Below, piece by piece: positions 34,108 through 42,326 of a DNA stretch of 64,000 bases. Location: the NCBI RefSeq assembly GCF_035956715.1, contig NZ_CP108381.1:2046001-2110000 (forward strand). The letters run 5' to 3'. The DNA is from Nocardia sp. NBC_01329 (GTDB taxonomy: Bacteria > Actinomycetota > Actinomycetes > Mycobacteriales > Mycobacteriaceae). The position numbers and the translations under genes are program-made. Under the pieces are notes generated by a model. That model had not been told where the DNA came from. It was given only the letters and a program-made list of their open reading frames with translations, and did no database searches. Each line of letters starts with the position of its first letter. Within the stretch, counting starts at the first letter, position 1.

Positions 34108-35019
34108 GTGCGAATCGGCATTCTGCTCAGTGAACGGTCCGGACCCGACGCGTTGCGGCTGCTCGCCGACGATCTCCGCCGGACCGCCGACGAAGGGTTC
34201 ACCTCCGCGTGGCTCTCGCATATCTTCGGCGTCGACGCGCTCACCGCGCTGGCGGTCGCTGGTAGCCAGGTCCCCGATATCGAACTCGGTACCGCGGTGG
34301 TGCCCACCTACCCGCGGCATCCAGGTGCGCTGGCCCAGCAGGCGCGCACCACCGCGCTCGCAGTGGGCCCGGATCGCCTCACTCTCGGTATCGGGCTGTC
34401 CCACCAGGTGGTCATCGAGAACATGTACGGGTACGGATTCGAACGGCCCGCCCGCCATATGCGCGAGTACCTCATGGTGCTGGATCCGCTACTGGAACGG
34501 CGTCCGGCGTCGTTCACCGGCGAGACCCTGAGCGGCAATCTGGAACTCGGGATCCCGGACGAGGGCCGTATCCCGGTGCTGCTGGCGGCTCTCGGTACCC
34601 AGATGCTGCGGCTGGCGGGGCGGCGCGCCGACGGCACCGTTCTCTGGATGACCGGACCGGCCACGATTCGTGACCATATCGCCCCGACCATCGGTGCCGC
34701 CGCCACGGAAGCAGGACGGCCGCCCGCGCGCATCGTGTGCTCGCTGCCCGTTCTGGTGACCGATGATGTGGACGGTGCCCGGGCCCGGGCCGCCGAAACC
34801 TTCGCGACCTACGGCATGCTGCCGTCGTATCGGGCGATGATGGATCGGGAAGGGGCCGACGGACCCGCGGATCTGGCCATCATCGGATCCGAGGATCAGG
34901 TCGCGGCGCGCATTCGCGATGTCTTCGACGCCGGAGCCACCGAATTCGTCGCCTCGGTCTTCGCCGGCGGCGCCGAGGCGCAGCGCACCCGGGAGCTGCT
35001 GGCCGGATTGGCCGGCTGA
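34108..35019 (+). CDS. F420-dependent LLM-class oxidoreductase (TIGR03564-like)
   Basis: The 303-residue TIM-barrel protein has VRIGILLSERSGPDAL, GFTSAWLSHIFGVDALTALA, IELGTAVVPTYPRHPGALAQ and LTLGIGLSHQVVIENMYGY. These match the actinobacterial F420-dependent family described as TIGR03564. GTG 34108 is supported by an optimal GAGGAGG site 6 bp upstream. The reaction is unknown; such enzymes transfer hydride between F420 and a small substrate. Confidence 0.87.
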   Translation: MRIGILLSERSGPDALRLLADDLRRTADEGFTSAWLSHIFGVDALTALAVAGSQVPDIELGTAVVPTYPRHPGALAQQARTTALAVGPDRLTLGIGLSHQVVIENMYGYGFERPARHMREYLMVLDPLLERRPASFTGETLSGNLELGIPDEGRIPVLLAALGTQMLRLAGRRADGTVLWMTGPATIRDHIAPTIGAAATEAGRPPARIVCSLPVLVTDDVDGARARAAETFATYGMLPSYRAMMDREGADGPADLAIIGSEDQVAARIRDVFDAGATEFVASVFAGGAEAQRTRELLAGLAG

Positions 35020-35034
35020 GCGGCCCGAGCCTCG

Positions 35035-35940
35035 TCAGCCCGGCCGGGTGATCATGACCGGGCAGGCGGAGTGCTGAACCAGCGACTGACTGGTCGACCC
35101 CAGCAGCAACCCCTTGAACCCGCCGCGCCCCCGGCTGCCGACCACGATCAGTTGTGCGCGTTCGGACCATTCGCGCAGATGCTGCGCCGGGGTCGACGGA
35201 TACACCTCGCGCCGCACGGTGACCTCTGGGTAGCGTTGCTGCCAGCCGGCCAGCCGCTCGGCCAGCACCGCCTGTTCGGCGGTCTGTAGATCCTCGGCCG
35301 GGATCTCGATCAATCCGGTACTCGCGAACTCGGTGAAGGTCAGATCACTCCAGGTGTGCACCGCGACCAGATCCGTTTCGCGTTCGGCGGCTTCGGCGAA
35401 CGCCGCGGCCACCGCGGTGTCGCTGACCGGGCTGCCGTCGACACCGACGACCACAGGACCCTCGGTGATGTCCTCACCGTTCTCGCGGACGGCGACGATC
35501 GTGCCGCGGCCGTGTGACGCGACCGCCAGAATGGTCGATCCGAGATGTGCGACCGCACCGCTACGCCGCGATCCGAGGACCACCATATGGGCCGATTTCG
35601 ACAGTTCGATCAGCATTTTCGCGGAGCTCTGCTCCGAGAGCAGAGTATCGACGTCGACGTTCCGTGCGGCCTCGCGGGCGATCTGTGATCCGGTCGCGAG
35701 TGCCTGCTCACCATGGGTCTTCAGCGTCTGGACGGCTTCGTCGACCATCGGTTGGTAGGCGACCAGCCAAGTCTTGGCCGGAGTCGCGTTCATGCCGTAG
35801 GCGATGACCAGGCGCCGACTCCGCCGGGCAGCTACCGTGGCTCCCCAGCGGATGGCCGAATGCGCGGCGGGAGAACCGTCGGTGCCCACTACGACGGCAG
35901 CGGATACGAGCCGGTGCGGATCGTCTTCGTGTTCGGTCAT
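35035..35940 (-). CDS. Universal stress protein with two UspA domains
   Basis: The 301-residue protein has two UspA domains. The first has VVVGTDGSPAAHSAIRWG and the ATP-type loop VLGSRRSGAVAHLGSTILAV. The second has VVVGVDGSPVSDTAVAAAF and VVGSRGRGGFKGLLLGSTSQ. Both G-x2-G-x9-G-S/T loops are intact, so it probably binds ATP. In actinobacteria such proteins belong to dormancy or hypoxia responses. I chose ATG 35940, just before the first domain; the open frame extends ~55 codons further up without support. Confidence 0.9.
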   Translation of the reverse strand: MTEHEDDPHRLVSAAVVVGTDGSPAAHSAIRWGATVAARRSRRLVIAYGMNATPAKTWLVAYQPMVDEAVQTLKTHGEQALATGSQIAREAARNVDVDTLLSEQSSAKMLIELSKSAHMVVLGSRRSGAVAHLGSTILAVASHGRGTIVAVRENGEDITEGPVVVGVDGSPVSDTAVAAAFAEAAERETDLVAVHTWSDLTFTEFASTGLIEIPAEDLQTAEQAVLAERLAGWQQRYPEVTVRREVYPSTPAQHLREWSERAQLIVVGSRGRGGFKGLLLGSTSQSLVQHSACPVMITRPG

Positions 35941-36111
35941 GAGCCGAGTATCCCTCCGGCAAGCGGCCGCGGCGGTACCCTCTGGGCGTGTCCCACTGAC
36001 GGAATATCGCGGAATTGTTGCTCGCCGCCACAATGTGCCACCTGCGATTCGTATGCGGCGCGCCGTAGTCGACGCTTGTCGAATACGGCGGAATATGCCG
36101 ATCATAATCGC

Positions 36112-36603
36112 GTGCTGATATCGGATGGGGTGATCGGGCTACGGCCGATCGAGGTGGCCGACGCCACCGCGCATCGGGCTGCCCGGAATCGGGAATCGGT
36201 ACGGCGTACCGCGGGACCCGGAACTCCGAATGTGGTCGCCGATTTCGAGCGCTGCGCCGAGGAATGGGCGCAGGACGGTCCGTGTAAGACGTTCGGCGTC
36301 GTGGACGTCGTATCCCATACGCTGGCCGGGACCCTGGACCTCGCGGTCGAACAGGAATTCCTGGCGAAACGCCAGGCCGATATCGCCTACGGAATCTACG
36401 CACCGTGGCGCGGGCTCGCCGGCCGAAGTGTGGTCCTGGCGTGCCGATATCTGGCTCGCCACGATCTTGCCGACGAGGCGGTACTGCGTATCGATCCGGA
36501 CAATACGGCGGCGATCGCACTGGCACACCGGCTCGGTTTCCATTACCACCACACCGTTGCCGATGCCGAGGGCCGGCTCGACTGGTTCATCCAAGCGATC
36601 TGA
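36112..36603 (+). CDS. GNAT-family N-acetyltransferase
   Basis: The 163-residue protein has the GNAT order: LRPIEVADATAHRAARN, a central strand CKTFGVVDVVSHTLAGTLDL, the acetyl-CoA helix region AYGIYAPWRGLAGRSVVLAC and the C-terminal IDPDNTAAIALAHRLGFHYH. The acceptor is unknown. GTG 36112 gives the usual length but has no strong ribosome site, so the true start is uncertain. It ends 3 bp before the convergent ku stop. Confidence 0.78.
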   Translation: MLISDGVIGLRPIEVADATAHRAARNRESVRRTAGPGTPNVVADFERCAEEWAQDGPCKTFGVVDVVSHTLAGTLDLAVEQEFLAKRQADIAYGIYAPWRGLAGRSVVLACRYLARHDLADEAVLRIDPDNTAAIALAHRLGFHYHHTVADAEGRLDWFIQAI

Positions 36604-36606
36604 TAT

Positions 36607-37515
36607 TCAGGCGCCTTTCCGGGTTCGCTTCTGCGCTGTTTTGCGTGCTTTCGGCTCGGCTGCTTTTCGCGCCGTCGCTTTCCGGGGTGAGGATTTCCGC
36701 GTTTTCTTCGCCGGTTCGGACTCGCCCCCGGCTCCGCTGGCTTCCAGGCTGCGCTGTAGCGCGGCCACGAGATCGACGACTTCGGCGTCGGTCTCCGCCG
36801 CGGCCGCCTCGGGGCGTTCCGGTGCTTTCCCGTCCCCGCTGGCGACGGCCTCGTCCAGCAGGCGCTGGAGTTCGACCTGGTATTCGTCGGTGTACTGGTC
36901 GGGTTCGAAATCCTCCGACATCGATTCGACGAGCGTTTCGGCCATCTTGATCTCCTGGGGACGCGGCGCGGTGGCGTCCTCCAGGGATTCGAAGGAAACC
37001 GAGCGCACCTCGTCGGGCCACAACAGGGTCTGTAGCACCAGCATCCCGTCCCGTACCCGCATGGCCGCCAGCCTGGTCTTCTGGCGGAGCGTGAAATGCA
37101 CGAGCGCGGTGCGGTCGATACGTTCGAGCGTGGCGGCCAGCAGCACGTACGCCTTCGGCGTGTTGGAATCCGGCTCCAGGTAGTACGTCTTGTCGTACAG
37201 GATGGGGTCGATCTGATCCGACGGTACGAATTGCAGAACCGGGATCTCGTGTTTCTCGGCCACCGGGAGTTTGGCGAAATCGTCGTCGTTGAGGACGACT
37301 TTCTCCCCGTCCGGCGATTCGTATTGTTTATCGATATCGGCGAATGCGACCGATTGCCCGCAGATGGTGCACACACGGTCGTATTTGATCCGGCCGCCGT
37401 CTTTGGCGTGGACCTGGTGAAATTTGATGTCGTGGTCCTCTGTGGCCGTGTAGACCTTCACCGGGACGTTCACCAGCCCGAACGCGATCGAGCCTTTCCA
37501 GATTGACCGCATCAC
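36607..37515 (-). CDS. ku: Ku protein, non-homologous end joining
   Basis: The 302-residue bacterial Ku begins MRSIWKGSIAFGLVNVPVKV and continues with IKFHQVHAKDGGRIKYDRVC, the core beta-barrel (LQFVPSDQIDPILYDKTYYL, LRQKTRLAAMRVRDGMLVLQ), and a long Lys/Arg-rich C-terminal tail that resembles a histone tail. Ku binds double-strand ends as a homodimer and recruits LigD; no ligD gene is in this window. Its ATG overlaps the stop of the lycopene cyclase gene (ATGA), so the two are co-transcribed, which is an unusual pairing. Confidence 0.96.
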   Translation of the reverse strand: MMRSIWKGSIAFGLVNVPVKVYTATEDHDIKFHQVHAKDGGRIKYDRVCTICGQSVAFADIDKQYESPDGEKVVLNDDDFAKLPVAEKHEIPVLQFVPSDQIDPILYDKTYYLEPDSNTPKAYVLLAATLERIDRTALVHFTLRQKTRLAAMRVRDGMLVLQTLLWPDEVRSVSFESLEDATAPRPQEIKMAETLVESMSEDFEPDQYTDEYQVELQRLLDEAVASGDGKAPERPEAAAAETDAEVVDLVAALQRSLEASGAGGESEPAKKTRKSSPRKATARKAAEPKARKTAQKRTRKGA

Positions 37516-38642
37516 TCCATGATGACCGAACTGGACGGCCGGGGCGAGAGCGGTCGCAGACCGAGTGTCGCCGCCGTGAGCCGGGCCCGGACGCCCGTCG
37601 GGAGTGCGAAAAACAGCCCGGACATGGCGGTGAGCGTGCCCGCCGGGTCGTCGCGGCGGGAGAGATAGGCGCGTTGCAGTTCGGTATCGAGGTCGAAGAA
37701 GGCGTCGAAGAAGCGGGGGATATCGGCCGGCGGCAGCGCCAGTAGCGCACGCAATCCGGCCCGGCGAAGCCGGTAGACCGTGTGGGCCGCGAGGGTCCAG
37801 CCCGAGCCGCCGGCGGCGACGGTATCGGCGGCCGACAGTGCGGCCGCGACGCTGTAGCCGGTGGCCGGATGCAGATATCCGCCCGCCGCGCCGAAGCGCC
37901 CGGCTCCGGGTCTACCACCGGTGACCGGGAAACGGACCCGCTCGATCGGTTCGTCGCCCCGCAGCGCGATACCGCGCGCCCGCAACCGGTGGTAAAGACG
38001 GCGGGCGAGTTCTTCCGGTGTGAGGGCGGGGGCACCCACCAGGCAGGTCTCCTCGTACAGGACGGTGTCACCCCCGAGTGGGACCGCGTACAGGAACGAC
38101 GGTGGCGTGCCGGGATCCGCTCCGTTGTCCGGCCGCCAGTCCATGAACAGTGCGTCCGGCATCGGGTCGCCCGACAGCATGAGGCCGTAGGCGGTCTGTT
38201 CGGCGCGGCGCGGACGGCGCCGCAGTCCGCGCGCATCGACGACCCGTCCTGCCCGCAGGGCGCGGCCGCTGTCGAGCATGACCGTGTGCCGGTCCAGTGA
38301 AACCACCCGGCCGGGTACCACCGTGGCGCCGGTGAGATCGAGCGTTTGCTGGAGCAGGGCGGTGTCCAGCACCGAGTACGCGCGAGCGATGATGTGTTCG
38401 CGCAGGCCGTGGGCGCGCGGTGCGGTGACAGTGGCCGCGATGACGGAACGGTCCAGCCAGGCGGGCAGCTCATCGGACCAGACGGCGTAGGTCGCGCGCC
38501 AGCGACGCCGCGGATTCGGATCCACGGCGAGGACGGTCATCCCGCGAACCAGGCAGCGATGGGCGAGCGCGCGCCCGGCCGGCCCGAGCCCGCAGATGGC
38601 GATATCGGCGCTCACCGACGGATCGAAACACGGCAGCGTCAT
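37512..38642 (-). CDS. Lycopene cyclase family protein (CrtY/CrtL type)
   Basis: The 376-residue FAD/NAD(P)-dependent enzyme has an N-terminal Rossmann motif IAICGLGPAGRALAHRC, TYAVWSDELPAWL, ARAYSVLDTALLQQTL, FLYAVPLGGDTVLYEETCLV and the substrate-side GGYLHPATGYSVAAAL. Lycopene beta-cyclases convert lycopene to gamma- or beta-carotene without net redox change. No other carotenoid genes are adjacent. It overlaps ku by 4 bp, so both probably share a transcript from a promoter in the space before 38643. Confidence 0.87.
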   Translation of the reverse strand: MTLPCFDPSVSADIAICGLGPAGRALAHRCLVRGMTVLAVDPNPRRRWRATYAVWSDELPAWLDRSVIAATVTAPRAHGLREHIIARAYSVLDTALLQQTLDLTGATVVPGRVVSLDRHTVMLDSGRALRAGRVVDARGLRRRPRRAEQTAYGLMLSGDPMPDALFMDWRPDNGADPGTPPSFLYAVPLGGDTVLYEETCLVGAPALTPEELARRLYHRLRARGIALRGDEPIERVRFPVTGGRPGAGRFGAAGGYLHPATGYSVAAALSAADTVAAGGSGWTLAAHTVYRLRRAGLRALLALPPADIPRFFDAFFDLDTELQRAYLSRRDDPAGTLTAMSGLFFALPTGVRARLTAATLGLRPLSPRPSSSVIME

Positions 38643-38755
38643 GAGGCGTACGCCGGGGTGGCTGTGATCATCGCCGGTTTGTGCGGCGGTCCGGAACAGT
38701 CGCCAGGGGCGAACGTGTTACGACTGGGTGAACCGACGACTTGGAAGGACCATCG

Positions 38756-40255
38756 ATGACGAACGTGGAGGCGGCGCGGACCGCACCGGATACGAGGGCC
38801 GGGCGGCGCGCCTGGTTCGGTCTGGCCGTGCTCCTGCTGCCCGTGTTGCTGGTGTCCATGGATATGTCGGTGCTGTTCCTCGCGCTGCCCACCCTCACCG
38901 ACGACCTCGATCCGACCGCCGCCCAGCAGTTGTGGATCCTCGACATATACGGATTCCTGATCGCGGGCCTGCTGATCACCATGGGGAACCTGGGTGACCG
39001 GATCGGCCGGCGCACCATACTCGTGGCGGGTGCGACCGTGTTCGGCATCGCCTCGGCTCTCGCGGCGTTCGCGCCCAGCGCCGAGGTGCTGATCGCGGCA
39101 CGCGCGCTCATGGGTCTCGGCGGGGCCACCCTGCTGCCGTCGAGTCTTGCTCTGATCTCCAATCTCTTTCCGGACCGGCGGCAGCGCTCGACGGCCATCG
39201 GAGTGTGGACGGCGTTCTTCGCCGGCGGATCGGCCGTCGGGCCGATCATCGGAGGGGTCCTGCTGCACCATTTCTGGTGGGGTTCGGTGTTCCTGATCAA
39301 TGTGCCGGTGCTGCTGGTCCTGCTCGTGTTCGCGCCCCTGCTGCTGCCCGAGCACCGAGCCACCGCACTGGGCCCGCTGGATCTGCCCAGCGTGATCCTG
39401 TCCATCGGCGGCATCCTGCCCGCGGTGTACGCGGTGAAACGCATCGCTGAATCCGGGCCCGATATCGAGGCGCTCGGCGGTGCCCTCGTCGGCGTGGCCG
39501 TTCTCGTCCTGTTCGTGCGCCGGCAGCGGCGGCTGGCCGATCCCTTGGTCGACCTGGCACTTTTCGCCCGGGCCCGGTTCTCGGTGGCCATCGGGTCGAG
39601 CACCGCGGCGATGATGTCGCTGGCCGGGCTCAGCTATCTGAGCAGTATCTGGCTGCAGTCGGTGACCGGGCGCGACCCGTTGCAGGCGGCCGTCCTGGGG
39701 ATACCGATGGCCGTTACCGTGTTCATCTTCGCGGTGAACGGGGCAGCGGTGGGCCGGGTGCTCGGTGTGCGGTGGGCGTTCGTGGTGGCACTGGTGCTGG
39801 CCGCCGCCGGGAACCTGCTGGTGCTCGGGATCGGCGCCGACGGGGGCACGGGCTGGTATGTCGCCGGGTCGGCGATCGCCGGTATCGGCTATGGGATCGT
39901 GTTCACGCTGGTATCGGAGGTCGCGGTCGCTTCGGTGCCACCGGAACGAGCCGGTTCGGCCGTCGGGATCTCCGAAACCAGTTTCGAACTCGGGAACGCT
40001 CTCGGGCTGGCCCTGCTCGGCTCGCTCGCGGCGCTCGTCTTCCGCTCCGGTGGCGACTTCGCGCCGACCCTGGGCGAGACTGTCCACCACTACGCGTCCG
40101 ATTCCGGACTGCTGGTGGCGGCGCGGGAATCCTTCGTCAACGGCGCGCACGCGTCCATCGCCGCCGGAGCCGGGGTGCTGCTGCTGATGGGGATCGTCGC
40201 CTTCGTGGTCGGCAGAGGAGAAGCGTCGGCGGGCTCGACGGCGACCGACCGGTGA
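38756..40255 (+). CDS. MFS transporter, DHA2 (14-TM) drug-exporter type
   Basis: The 499-residue protein has about 14 membrane segments. Motif A is GNLGDRIGRRTILVAG after TM2-3, motif C-like LGGATLLPSSLALIS and FAGGSAVGPIIGGVLL lie in TM4-5, and LDIYGFLIAGLLIT is in TM2. DHA2 members such as EmrB and QacA export hydrophobic or cationic drugs with proton antiport. ATG 38756 follows GGAAGGA. A strong hairpin follows the stop codon. No TetR gene is adjacent. Confidence 0.9.
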   Translation: MTNVEAARTAPDTRAGRRAWFGLAVLLLPVLLVSMDMSVLFLALPTLTDDLDPTAAQQLWILDIYGFLIAGLLITMGNLGDRIGRRTILVAGATVFGIASALAAFAPSAEVLIAARALMGLGGATLLPSSLALISNLFPDRRQRSTAIGVWTAFFAGGSAVGPIIGGVLLHHFWWGSVFLINVPVLLVLLVFAPLLLPEHRATALGPLDLPSVILSIGGILPAVYAVKRIAESGPDIEALGGALVGVAVLVLFVRRQRRLADPLVDLALFARARFSVAIGSSTAAMMSLAGLSYLSSIWLQSVTGRDPLQAAVLGIPMAVTVFIFAVNGAAVGRVLGVRWAFVVALVLAAAGNLLVLGIGADGGTGWYVAGSAIAGIGYGIVFTLVSEVAVASVPPERAGSAVGISETSFELGNALGLALLGSLAALVFRSGGDFAPTLGETVHHYASDSGLLVAARESFVNGAHASIAAGAGVLLLMGIVAFVVGRGEASAGSTATDR

Positions 40256-40290
40256 GGGTGGCCGGCCGGCCGAGAGCCGGGCGGCCACCC
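40256..40290. terminator. Bidirectional hairpin terminator
   Basis: Fifteen-base arms with one mismatch (GGGTGGCCGGCCGGC against its partner) enclose the loop CGAGA. It follows the MFS stop directly and lies 6 bp beyond the stop of the convergent Gly-rich gene. Confidence 0.68.
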
Positions 40291-40295
40291 GCGGA

Positions 40296-41174
40296 TCACT
40301 GCGCCGGTGGGGTGCCGTACGGCGCGGCGGCGAAACCGTCCGCCGCGCCGATCGCTCCGCCGATGGCCGCGCCGGCGGCGGCCGCCGGAGCTGCGATCAC
40401 CGCGTAGCCGATGGCCGCGCCGAGCACAGGGCCGATGACCAGGCCGATCGGCAGGAAGGGAATACCCGAGATGAATCCGGCGACTGCGCCGACCATGGCC
40501 GAGGTGCCGGCGATCGGCGAGGCCAGCGTATTGGCGACCGAGGCGCCGATCGCGGCCGAGCCGAGGGTCTGGGCGGCGATCCGGTCGGACCGGCTGCGCT
40601 CGACACCCACCGAATCCAGGAACGTCGCCAACTGCGCTTCGGTCTGGGCGGCGCCCGTGTTGATCTCACGCACGTCGAAGGGTGCGTCCATCTCGACATT
40701 CCCGATCCGCAGTTTGCCGGGTGGCGCTTCGATCGGCGCCACCGGTGCCACCGCCTCGGGTGCGTGCAATTCGCCCTGGGGCCCCAGATAGGTGTAGGTC
40801 GGAACCGGTCGTGTCGCGGGGGTGGGTGCCGGATCGGCGATCACGGCGGGTCGTGGAACCGCGGGCGCCGCGGGTGCGGCGTGGGTGAACGGTGCGGTGG
40901 CCGCGGTGATCGAGTCGGTGGCGGACCGGACGGCGCCGCGGGCCGCCTCCTGCACCGTGCCGGCGGCCGCGCCGAGCGGATCCACCGCAGCGATCGGGAC
41001 CGGGAACAGCGCCGGTAACGCGGCGGGAATCGGGGATGACGCGGGTGGAGCGGGGAGTACCTCGGCATTGGCGGTGCCGGCGCCGATCAGTGTCGCGATG
41101 AGCGGGATCGCGCCCGCCGCGACGACCGATCCGGCAGCACGCCGGGATGTGCCGGTTGCCCTGTGCTTACCCAT
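40296..41174 (-). CDS. Secreted Gly/Ala-rich paralogue B (glycine-zipper protein)
   Basis: The 292-residue precursor starts MGKHRATGTSRRAAGSVV with a hydrophobic signal ending GTANAE, then an Ala/Pro/Val-rich region and YTYLGPQGELHAPEAVAP. The family core follows: EAPPGKLRIGNVEMD, EAQLATFLDSVGVERSRSDR and AAQTLGSAAIGASV, then two to three small-residue hydrophobic stretches (AMVGAVAGFISGIPFLPIGL, AAAGAAIGGAIGAADG). The ATG follows GGAGAAAGG. It lies directly downstream of its close paralogue C, in tandem. The function is unknown; secretion and membrane insertion are inferred from composition. Confidence 0.75.
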   Translation of the reverse strand: MGKHRATGTSRRAAGSVVAAGAIPLIATLIGAGTANAEVLPAPPASSPIPAALPALFPVPIAAVDPLGAAAGTVQEAARGAVRSATDSITAATAPFTHAAPAAPAVPRPAVIADPAPTPATRPVPTYTYLGPQGELHAPEAVAPVAPIEAPPGKLRIGNVEMDAPFDVREINTGAAQTEAQLATFLDSVGVERSRSDRIAAQTLGSAAIGASVANTLASPIAGTSAMVGAVAGFISGIPFLPIGLVIGPVLGAAIGYAVIAAPAAAAGAAIGGAIGAADGFAAAPYGTPPAQ

Positions 41175-41199
41175 GGTCGCCTTTCTCCGGAAATTGTCG

Positions 41200-41209
41200 G
41201 TTTGCCAGA
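41200..41209 (-). promoter_or_regulatory. Conserved leader motif upstream of paralogue B
   Basis: On the minus strand TCTGGCAAAC ends 25 bp before the ATG. The same motif occurs at the same distance upstream of paralogue C (42275-42284), and the surrounding leader is also similar. It could be a shared promoter or regulatory site. Confidence 0.4.
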
Positions 41210-41358
41210 CATTCGTTCCAGAGGGCGTCACGGATGGGTTCAACCTGTTCAGCCGCCTTGCATCAGTGGAATCTTCGGCCGGTTCCGGGCAGCGGCGTAT
41301 CAGTTGGCCGACAGATCGCTGGTATGCCTGGTGTGGGGCAGGGCCAGGGGCATGTGGT

Positions 41359-42249
41359 TTACAGCGGGGGTAGTGGGCCGAACGGTTGGGTGGTGAAACC
41401 ATCGGTCGCACCGTACGCGGCACCGATTGCCGCTCCGGCTATCGCCGCCGGAACCGTGACGATCCCGTAGGCGATGGTCGCGCCGAGCACGGGCCCGACG
41501 ACGAGTCCGGTCGGGAGGAAAGGGAGCCCCACCACGAAACCCGCGACGGCACCGACCATCGCGAACGGGATGGCCACCGGTGCCGCGACCGCGGCACCGA
41601 TCCCGGCGCCGATCAGGCCCGAGCTCATCGCCTGGGCGGCGACCCGGTCGGCCCGGCTGCGCTCGATCCCGGCCGAGTCCAGGAAGGCCGTCAGCTGTTC
41701 TTGTGTCCGGGCGGCACCGGCATTGAGTTCTCGTGTATCGAACGGCAGGGTCACCTCGAGGTCGCCGACCCGCAGCGTGCCGGGTGGCGCCTCGATCGGT
41801 GCGGCCGCGCGGGTGGATCCTGGCGCGTGCTCAGGCGCCGGGTATGTGTCCTCGGCGGGGGAGCGCGTTTCGGGCGTTGCCGCCGGTATCGGCGCCGCGG
41901 GCAGTTGGGCCCCGGGTACCGGGTGGGTGAACTGTGCGGTAGCCGCGTCGACGGCATCGGTCACCGCCTGGGTGGCCGCGCGGGTGGTCTCCTCGACCGC
42001 TCCGGCGACCGCACCCACCGGATCCCCGGCGGGATCCGGTGTGGGCGGGAACAGTCCGGCCGGTAGCGCAGGTAGCGGGGGGAGTGCCGACAGTACGGAA
42101 GGAACGGCAGGTGGCGGGGGTGGAACGGGGATCGCATCGGCGTGGGCGGTACCGGCGCCGATCAGAGTCGCGATGAGCGGGACGGCTCCCGCCGCGACGA
42201 CCGATCCGGCAGCACGCCGGGACCGGACGGTTGTCCTGTGCTTACCCAT
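41359..42249 (-). CDS. Secreted Gly/Ala-rich paralogue C (glycine-zipper protein)
   Basis: The 296-residue precursor starts MGKHRTTVRSRRAAGSVV with a signal ending GTAHAD, then a Pro-rich stretch and the family core: EAPPGTLRVGDLEVTLPF, ARTQEQLTAFLDSAGIERSR and Gly-zipper segments (GAGIGAAVAAPVAIPFAMVG, AIAGAAIGAAYGATDGF). Compared with paralogue B the signal peptide and core are closely similar, while the linker differs. The ATG follows GAGAGG. The C-terminal end (FTTQPFGPLPPL) parallels AAAPYGTPPAQ of paralogue B. Confidence 0.75.
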   Translation of the reverse strand: MGKHRTTVRSRRAAGSVVAAGAVPLIATLIGAGTAHADAIPVPPPPPAVPSVLSALPPLPALPAGLFPPTPDPAGDPVGAVAGAVEETTRAATQAVTDAVDAATAQFTHPVPGAQLPAAPIPAATPETRSPAEDTYPAPEHAPGSTRAAAPIEAPPGTLRVGDLEVTLPFDTRELNAGAARTQEQLTAFLDSAGIERSRADRVAAQAMSSGLIGAGIGAAVAAPVAIPFAMVGAVAGFVVGLPFLPTGLVVGPVLGATIAYGIVTVPAAIAGAAIGAAYGATDGFTTQPFGPLPPL

Positions 42250-42274
42250 GGTCGCCTCTCTTCGGAGATAATCT

Positions 42275-42284
42275 GTTTGCCAGA
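42275..42284 (-). promoter_or_regulatory. Conserved leader motif upstream of paralogue C
   Basis: On the minus strand TCTGGCAAAC ends 25 bp before the ATG at 42249, exactly as at 41200-41209 upstream of paralogue B. Confidence 0.4.
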
Positions 42285-42326
42285 TATTAGCTTCGGAGAG
42301 GTGCGGGATCGGGGAGGTCGGCCGGT

